This document shows, in pieces, positions 57,538 to 64,000 of a stretch of DNA of 64,000 bases; positions within the stretch are counted from its first letter, which is position 1, and each line of letters opens with the position of its first letter. The position numbers and the translations under genes were made by a program. The stretch comes from Metarhizium brunneum. Taxonomy: Eukaryota > Ascomycota > Sordariomycetes > Hypocreales > Clavicipitaceae. The notes below the pieces were generated by a model. The model ran no database searches. It was not told the DNA's origin and saw only the letters and a program-made list of their open reading frames with translations. The stretch is from contig NC_089427.1 in the NCBI RefSeq assembly GCF_013426205.1, forward strand, positions 1 to 64,000, read 5' to 3'.

Positions 57538-58552
57538 ATGATATTAGACGGTAGTAAATTTGCTTGTGACACTTGCGTGCGCGGGCATCGCGCAAGCAAG
57601 TGTCAGCACATTGGTGAGTGCTACGATCCGGTCATCTCCCCAGCTCGAATGGCTTCACCGAAATGCTCCCCCTTGCTGATGCCTAGAGTTCCGGCAAGAT
57701 CGTCCACTTCAAAAAATCACCAACAAAGGCAGGCCCGTAAGGCAGTGCCAACACTGTCGCTCTCTACGTCAATCACACTCAGTTCATACAAAATGCGACT
57801 GTGGCGCAAAGGCTCAAAATTCCTCGCTTGAGTCCATGATTGAAGCCGATTCTGGTCAGTTCTGAGCCTTTCGAAACAAGACTCCACCCTCGTCTCGTCA
57901 CTCTCATTGACTTGCCCATGCAGAACGTTGTTGTTGTAACGACGGACAGCCGTGCATATGCGCCTACAAAAAAGTCCGATCCGTCTTGGATACTTGGCCT
58001 GGAGCTGGTTTTGAGGTTCAGGGCATGAGCCCGGCTCATGACAGTGGCGCGGCATCTTGGGACGAAAATCATAGCGATGGACAAACCCAGTTGCACGGTT
58101 CCGAACACCTCATGGACTTGAGCAACTTGCTCTATTCACGCCATGATCAGTCTGTTGATGGAGCATCAGCTGATGATAGGTTTGATGTTACATGGAGTCT
58201 TGCATCGACAAATGCCATGACTTCCTGCTTCCCTTTCCAAGGTCAAAGGGACATGGGACCAGGTATTCCCATCGGGTCGACAAACATCGCAGGGGGTGTC
58301 AGCGCTCAGCATATCGAGTTAGACAAGCCCATTTTTAATGGAATTGATCCGTTCAGTGACCCAGACACAGCCCTGGGTTGGAGTGTAAACTCGGCTCATA
58401 CCATTGACGGTAGGAACTTTAATCCTTACTTTGCGATGCCTGAGAACGATCAGGAAAGGGGGAGTTATACGCCCGATTTTGGCCAAAGCTTGGAGAACAA
58501 TACCATTGAGGAAACTAGAGCGGTAACAAATTTTACGGAGGACTTCATATAG
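57538..58552 (+). CDS. Copper-fist DNA-binding transcription factor
   Basis: Three exons join in frame (57538-57613, 57699-57854 and 57924-58552; 286 aa). The first 40 residues are a complete copper fist: MILDGSKFACDTCVRGHRAS, then KCQHIDRPL, the minor-groove motif NKGRPVRQCQHCR, and KCDCGAK. The zinc ligands C-x2-C-x8-C-x-H are present. A Cys cluster RCCCNDGQPCICA after the fist is like the Cu(I)-binding motif of Ace1/Mac1/Cuf1 regulators. The rest is an acidic, Ser/Asp-rich activation-type region (DPFSDPDTALGW). It acts in the nucleus as a copper-sensing regulator of copper uptake, detoxification or oxidase genes. Intact. A Ctr-like fragment and a multicopper oxidase within 6 kb are plausible targets, by inference. 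Confidence 0.9.
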
Positions 58553-59213
58553 TATCAGCGACAGCTCTCGTCAAATACGGGAATGATGAACAGAACCTAC
58601 TGATGAATAGGGATGACGCAAGCCCTGATTAGCTGTTCAATAATTCAAAATATATCAGTTGCACCGAGTCAGAAATTCCATACTTGGTCGCGATACTAAA
58701 CTACATGTCAGCAGAAAGAGCAATCGTAGCCTTGCATACATATCCGCATCGGCCGGGTCTCAATGCAGTTTGCCTACCACTTGGGACATTTCATCTCTCT
58801 ATTGGATGGCAGCAAGAGCCTCGTCGCTTTTTCTGTTGGTGAAACGTGCTAGAGCTTGACGTCGCGGGCTTGCTGGGGCTTGCTGAGCTGTGAACAACGC
58901 CGACTAGCTCATCTTCATTTTCTTGTACTAGCCCTGCCATCTTGCTGCGTAGATTGGTGGTGTGAATCGAAAAGGTAAGAAAAGGAAGAGGATTCGGAGC
59001 CCGGGAGTTTGGTGGGTGAAGCATGGGTAAACAACGAACTGAGGGATGAATGATACTGTAAACGAAACAGAAGACATGACTGACAACATGTAGGTATACA
59101 GCACTTGCATAGCTCAGCACAAAGGTGTAAGGAGAAGCGTCTTCCTAAAGCTAAGGGCAGAGCATCACTTTTTATTCCCGGCGCGCACCGTAATTGCAAA
59201 CTGGGACGATTGC
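58553..59213. other. Intergenic between convergent genes
   Basis: 3' flanks of the copper-fist and O-methyltransferase genes. No features recognised. Confidence 0.4.
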
Positions 59214-60039
59214 TCAAGAGGCCGGTAGGTAAACTATCAACTCGAGGCCGCCATGATATGGCGTTGTGACAGACTTGAAGCCGTTGCTAGGATCGTTTAT
59301 GTACCGCAGGAAATCTTTATACATAGGTTCGCAATCCGCGTGTTATCCGCCAGGATCATAGCTCCCCTGCACCGTCGCGGCCGAACGCTCTGGATGACCG
59401 GCAGCGCCATCGGAGTCCAAACTAGCAACAAAATCTCAGCTCTGACCTCGAACACAGTTTTTGGCAGCAGCGCTGGAATTATAAGTCGTACTTACGGTCC
59501 AAAAGCAACATATCAACATGCTCCGGCATTCCTTCCGTTACTTGAAGCGTCTCTCGCAAATCTCCCTCTCGCATCTCAATCCACGGCTCAACCTCGTCAC
59601 CAGCCTGCATCCAGTAGTCCATGGTCTTTGCTGCTTTCGTAGCTTCTTTTTCGGTAGCAACAACCTTACCTGTGGCTCTCATACCCATGACCCTTGCGTC
59701 TCTGGCGTTCTGTCCTACAGCAAGGGCAAGATAGATAGTTGACACACCAAAGCTAGTGCCAGCTTTGATGATGTTCTTGGCACCAAGGGACCGTGCGAGG
59801 AGATACATGAACTGGCATTTGTCTTGCTCCAAACTCACAAACTTGTGTCGCATGTGATCGTCCGCTGCTTTCGGCCAGGCCGCTTTTCGGATGTAAAACC
59901 CAATAATAGTCTTCAGGTAGAACCAGACCTGCGATAATGACTTCTCCTGAGAGGCAGAAGCTGTGTGAAGGTGCTTCAACAGCTCGTGGACACGGGGGCT
60001 GGCTTCTATAGCCCACGTTGCTGTTCCAGCCATTTTCAT
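59214..60039 (-). pseudogene. Class I O-methyltransferase with a late frameshift
   Basis: Start at ATG 60037-60039 or, two codons later, 60031-60033. The SAM-binding motif IIKAGTSFGVSTIYLALAV and KVVATEKEATKAAK are typical of small (about 230-aa) methyltransferases of the predicted O-methyltransferase group. An intron GTAAGTAC...TTGCTAG (about 59420-59493) joins LLLD to LWTPMALPVIQSV. ADNTRIAN is then followed, one frame off, by YKDFLRYINDPSNGF and YHGGLELIVYLP, stop at 59214-59216. The single-base shift near 59320-59335 would alter only the last ~45 residues. Substrate unknown. A sequencing error could also explain one indel. Confidence 0.7.
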
Positions 60040-60654
60040 GATGCGATTAGAGCTCTAGGTTCTAGACTGGGCGGTGTCCGATCGCCATGTGCCCTTCTCC
60101 GTTGGGGGGCTAGCACACTTGTAGAAGAGGGCCGAATGCTCTACGACCTCTCTAGGTGAGGCACAAATAGAGTCATCCCTGAAGGGGTACCCTCTCGTAT
60201 TGCCCTCGATTTGGGTTAGACCATTTCGGAGCAAAGGGGGGATTATGTGCCGTCGAGCTGGAGCCGTGAGACCTAGCAACTACTTCCGAGTGTACTTCTT
60301 CTTCCGTATATGTCGGCGAGCACTGCTATATGCTGGGCGCTGAGGTGTTGGGGCAGGGCAAAATCCTCTCATACAGCCAAGTAACCAGACATTGCAAAAA
60401 TGCCCTAACAAATGTACGCTCTGTACCCTCCCAAGCCACGGCGTTTTCGTGGTGTCACATTGACCCAACAATCGCTCGTCTCGTCGAATTCTGCCCACTG
60501 TATGCAAGTTGCGTGGTCCTTGGGAGTTGATGGTGCACTCACAAGCATAGTCTTCCCATCTTTCTCTCTCTATTCTTTTGCCTTTTTCTTCCGTTCTTTG
60601 CGCCAGCCCTTTCACAACCCCCCAACCCAGGGATACACCTTTCATTCTCCAGCG

Positions 60655-60999
60655 ATGGGCCAAGACAGCCGAAACGCGCGCCTTGAGTCTCACGGAGCAG
60701 AAGCTGTGAATGACGTGGCTGGAGTTTGTAGTTTGAATGTAGGTCGATTCTCTGCTCCTACTTTGGACGATATCTCTCATACAGCTTGGATCTTGCAGTT
60801 ACTCTTGACTTGGGACACAACAAATCTTGGCATCATCATCCGTCAATGGCACGTTCGTTCCAGCCTTTCACTTATCATGTCTCTGTTCCTCGTCACGTTC
60901 ATTGCAACTGGCTACGAGGCGCTACCTGTCCTTTCTATACACCCCGAGAACTACAAAAAATACAGGCATGTGGTATCTAGTAGGTTAGCTCTAGGGTGA
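60655..60999 (+). pseudogene. Ctr-type copper transporter, 5' part only
   Basis: Exon 60655-60738 (MGQDSRNARLESHGA...GVCSLN), then a 60-nt GTAGGT...TTGCAG intron, then LLLTWDTTNLGIIIRQWHVR and SSLSLIMSLFLVTFIATGYE. The pair 'Cys-x-x-Asn + LLTWDT-NL-IIxRQWHVRS' followed by a helix ending in GYEA is the N-terminus and first membrane segment of fungal Ctr (PF04145-type) transporters, which import Cu(I). The second and third helices with the MxxxM and GxxxG motifs are not found downstream, and the frame ends at 60999. So this is a truncated relic, or exons remain unrecognised. It lies between the copper-fist gene and the multicopper oxidase. Confidence 0.55.
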
Positions 61000-62264
61000 C
61001 GGGTATAATTCCTGTCATGAGACTCGCGAAAATTCTAAGATATATCTCAAGATGATTCACCGGCCTCTGAGACTCACGGCACCCTCCAGCGACAATAGGG
61101 GTCCACTCATCCCATGGATAACTCGGAAATTATTTTTGGCCAAATCTTTGAGCATGTCGTTACTTGAACCCCTACTAGAAAAAGAATCTCCCCTGCAAGC
61201 TTGCAATACCTCCCTCTCTCGCGCCACGTCTTTTTCTTCGTTTCTCTCCCTGGCGCAGATCTTAACTCCAAAGATAAATTAATTAAAGCTGTGGATCCAA
61301 AGTTGCGATCTGGTGCCCCGTGGCGCATGCGTGATTTGTGCGGTGCGCTGGTGAACTAGGTTGATATCTCACGAGGTTGGTGGAGCCAGGATTTGGGACT
61401 GCCGGACAAAGGTTGATGAATCGAGGTTGGATATGAGAAGAGTGAGGAGGTTGCCATTAATTGGCACTTGATAGTTAAGTTAACTAGTTATAACTACATA
61501 TGTGGTTATTAAAAACAAACAAAAAAGCTCGTTGCAGAAGAACTGCCTCCATCGGTGCAAACCAGGGGTTGCCCCCCGACGCTCCAGCATGTTTTCGCCA
61601 AGAAACATGCTGGAGCGTCTAAGTGGGACTGATGAGCCTCGTCTTAAATGGTCCAGGAGCAAATTGATCATTGATGGGTCTGGTCAACCTTAGCGTAAGC
61701 TGCTGCGACAGCGGGGATGGAGAATACAGACCTCCATTGAATTGACTGGGACGCAATCAAATATTTGTCGCGGGCTCAACATCCCGGACGCTCAAGTGAT
61801 GAATACCCATCATGCCTGGCAATTTCTACATCGTTGTTACGTCCAGTATTCGCAGCTTTGACCAGCAGAATGTCTCTTTCCTCTGTACCCTGAGCCGGGT
61901 ACAGATGTCAGAGCGCCATAGCCAAGCTGCCAAGTTGATCAATTGTACCACTGTCAAGTTTGGTGGCTGAAATCATATCATTTCGTTTTAAAGTTCAAGG
62001 CAAACAAAGTAATCCAACTAGTTATTTATACAATCGGTTTAATTTAACTACTCAGCCAAAGACCTGACCACACTGGGACAGTGAGTTCCATTATCCAAGG
62101 CGCCGCCTATACTGTTTCGTGGGATAGCCGCTATCACGATCGTGTGCCGGATATAGCAGACCGAGGGCGGAGGGCCCCAGTATTGTCCAGTCACTGCTTG
62201 GGGTCGAAGTGGCATAGAAAACTCAATCCCAGCTTCAAAAAAAGTTGACGTAGCTCAGCTAGGC
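61000..62264. other. Intergenic with a perfect 17-bp hairpin
   Basis: No gene recognised between the Ctr-like fragment and the oxidase. Contains the stem-loop listed separately. Otherwise ordinary composition. Confidence 0.4.
61578..61619. repeat. Perfect 17-bp inverted repeat (stem-loop)
   Basis: GACGCTCCAGCATGTTT at 61578-61594 is repeated exactly as its reverse complement at 61603-61619, separated by 8 bases (TCGCCAAG). The GC-balanced arms would form a strong hairpin in RNA or DNA. No U-tract follows. It may be a foldback remnant of a transposon end or a structured transcript element. Not associated with a recognised gene. Confidence 0.7.
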
Positions 62265-64000
62265 TTAGAACAATAGAAACATGGCGACCGTTGCCCATGC
62301 GATATGTTTATAGCCGGAGCGGAAGCTCACAGCCGTTGATTTTGTCGGCGGGGCTTTGCTGCCTAGTAGACCAGGTAACTTCTCTTCTCCTTCGATCAGG
62401 ACAACTGCCATCCCGCTCTGTTTGCGGTGGTGTAAATATAGGTAGGGCAAATGCATGGGAGAAGACTCATTGCAAGGACTTACGACAATATGCCACTGCA
62501 AATGGCAGTGCATCAGCCAAGCGCCTGGGTTGTCAGTAATGTATCTGTCCTGTTAGCTGTTGAACGCAACCGAAAACAATCGTTTTCATGGGCATACCTG
62601 ATTACAGCCCATCCAGAAGATGGAAGTTCAACTGTGTCGCGATACGGTGGGTTTTGCAGGTTAATAAGAGATTTTGGCGCCTCCTGAGCGGTTGCATAGG
62701 GGAATGTTCCCGTGCCAGTCCCAAGAACCCAGAACTTGTGGCCGTGTAGATGCATGGGGTGGCCCATCTTCAGACATTAGTTACTGAAAGACAAAGGGAT
62801 TGTGAACGGCCTGGTATCTGCTAACCGTATCCAGAGATTCATTTGCGACATTCATCACTATGTCAATGACTGAGTTGGAGGGCATTCGAATCGTCGTATT
62901 CGCCAACCATCCCTCAGATTGGGCACCGTATAGGATGGGAACCCTAGGCTCCGTGAAAGGAGCCTTGTTCATTACCCAAGCAGTTACCCCGGTTTGATTG
63001 ATGGCAAACAATTGCGTTCTGTCGGCTGCTTTTGAAGGAGGGCTGTTGGATTCAAAAGGTGCCAGCTTCGAAGGGTTCAGCAGAGAAGCCTCAGACTTGG
63101 CGGAGCCATTTTTCAGCATCCAAACGATGGATGAATCTTCCATCACGTCCGTGGATATGTTGCTCGTCGTCTGCGATATCTATGCTATGAGCTACGGATG
63201 ATATAATTTCAAGAGAGGACGCTTACGTTGTATGATATAATTGCCTGACCTTCCATCACCTGCTGCATGTCTCCCACGGGATACGTCGCGAACCTAAGGT
63301 AATAGTTCCCTGGCATCTGATTAAGTCTAATCATCACCGAGTACCGCTCACCAAGAGCCATGTGTAGTACCTGAAACGGTCAATTGGAGCTGACGATTGA
63401 CTGTCAAGAAAACTTACCTTTACTTCATGGAGCTGAACAAATGAACCGTCAGCGGCGTAAACGAACATGGAATGCCCATCCAGAGATACCCGCAACGCGC
63501 TCACTGCGCCGGAATTGACCAAGTTCAGCGCAAGCCAACCTGTCGTACTGTTTGCAGATATGTTTAACAAGCTTGAAGTTGTATTGGTGCAAGTTTCTGG
63601 TGGAAGGGAACTGGCATTATAACCAGGGTTGAACATCATTGGCATTGCGCATCCGCGAGGACCAAGCGACGCCATCATCATTGTAGTGCTAGCAGTTGTG
63701 GCCGTATCTGGGACCGTTGTTCGCGTTGGACCTTCCATGACCATGGTTGTGGTTCCCATGTCCATGCTAGAGCCATCCATGTTCATTCGTTTGTTCATTC
63801 CTGACATGATCATCGCCATGGAGCTCGTTAATAGGGACGTCTGATTGGCTTTTGGCATCATGCCGTTCTGGAATTCGGGGAGACACTGCACTCTGCCATT
63901 ACCGTTTGCAAGAATGCTATCCACGCAGTTTGGGAATGCCCCAGTTGTGAAGTATCTCGACCAAATCACATCTGAGGGTTCGTGGGTCCAGTCATTGAGG
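62265..64000 (-). CDS. Multicopper oxidase (laccase/ferroxidase-like), 5' end beyond window
   Basis: The gene continues past 64000, so the first cupredoxin domain is missing from view. Domain 2 begins at the edge with SDVIWSRYFTTGAFPNCVDS and includes LDGHSMFVYAADGSF. A Met-rich insert (about 63730-63850: MAMIMSGMNKRMNMDGSSMD) is unusual and resembles Met-rich copper-handling loops of CueO-type oxidases. Domain 3 has the copper sites: HPMHLHGHKFWVLG, and LMHCHLQWHIV|SGM across an intron (62418-62483), including the axial Met. Another intron (GTATGC to GGACAG) rebuilds VIRYITDNPGAW. The C-terminus is a short hydrophobic tail (YKHIAWATVAMFLLF) suggesting a GPI or membrane anchor. All visible copper ligands are intact. 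Likely oxidises phenols, pigment precursors or Fe(II)/Cu(I) at the cell surface. Confidence 0.85.

Overview
The window is a fungal chromosome end. It opens with about 19 copies of the CCCTAA telomere repeat, followed by roughly 8.3 kb of extremely AT-rich DNA scarred by RIP (repeat-induced point mutation). Beyond that lies a gene-poor subtelomere with intron-containing genes. GT/AG introns of 50-80 nt, PTH11/CFEM receptors, HET-domain genes, Zn2Cys6 regulators, a hybrid PKS-NRPS and RIP all point to a filamentous ascomycete (Pezizomycotina). An LT-like ADP-ribosyltransferase together with a secreted PAD suggests a hypocrealean, possibly insect-associated, lineage; that last step is inference. 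Codons starting with GTG or TTG are not credible starts here, so starts were re-chosen at ATG.

Layout. 1-8.5 kb: telomere, a MITE-like element, and a RIP-ruined Ty3/gypsy element whose integrase, reverse transcriptase and Gag zinc knuckle can still be read through the mutations. 9.4-11.7 kb: protein-arginine deiminase gene with a lost start and one in-frame stop. 12.3-19.1 kb: apparently intact genes (Zn2Cys6 regulator, small secreted protein, secretory lipase). 20.4-24.7 kb: a truncated gene piece, a second AT-rich island, and an LT-like ADP-ribosyltransferase gene with one in-frame stop. 25.9-28.2 kb: two small genes, one secreted and Cys-rich. 28.5-37.6 kb: wreck of a PKS-NRPS (KS-AT-DH-MT-KR-ACP-C-partial A). 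38.2-39.0 kb: a secreted Ser/Thr-rich protein built from tandemly duplicated exon+intron units. 41.6-47.3 kb: two seven-helix receptors. 47.7-56.6 kb: SDR relic, HET gene split by a solo LTR, intact methyltransferase, broken receptor gene, pogo-type transposase relic. 57.5-64 kb: copper-fist regulator, O-methyltransferase with a frameshift, 5' part of a Ctr copper transporter, and a multicopper oxidase running off the right edge.

How it fits together. The dominant theme is subtelomeric gene decay by three processes: RIP-type nonsense mutations, small indels, and retroelement insertion. Two related solo LTRs, each with a perfect 5-bp target duplication, interrupt the PKS-NRPS and the HET gene; removing LTR plus one duplication rejoins each frame exactly. 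Against this background the intact genes stand out: lipase, Zn2Cys6 factor, CFEM receptor, methyltransferase, copper-fist factor and the visible part of the multicopper oxidase. The last 6.5 kb may be a copper-handling neighbourhood (sensor/regulator, transporter remnant, oxidase).
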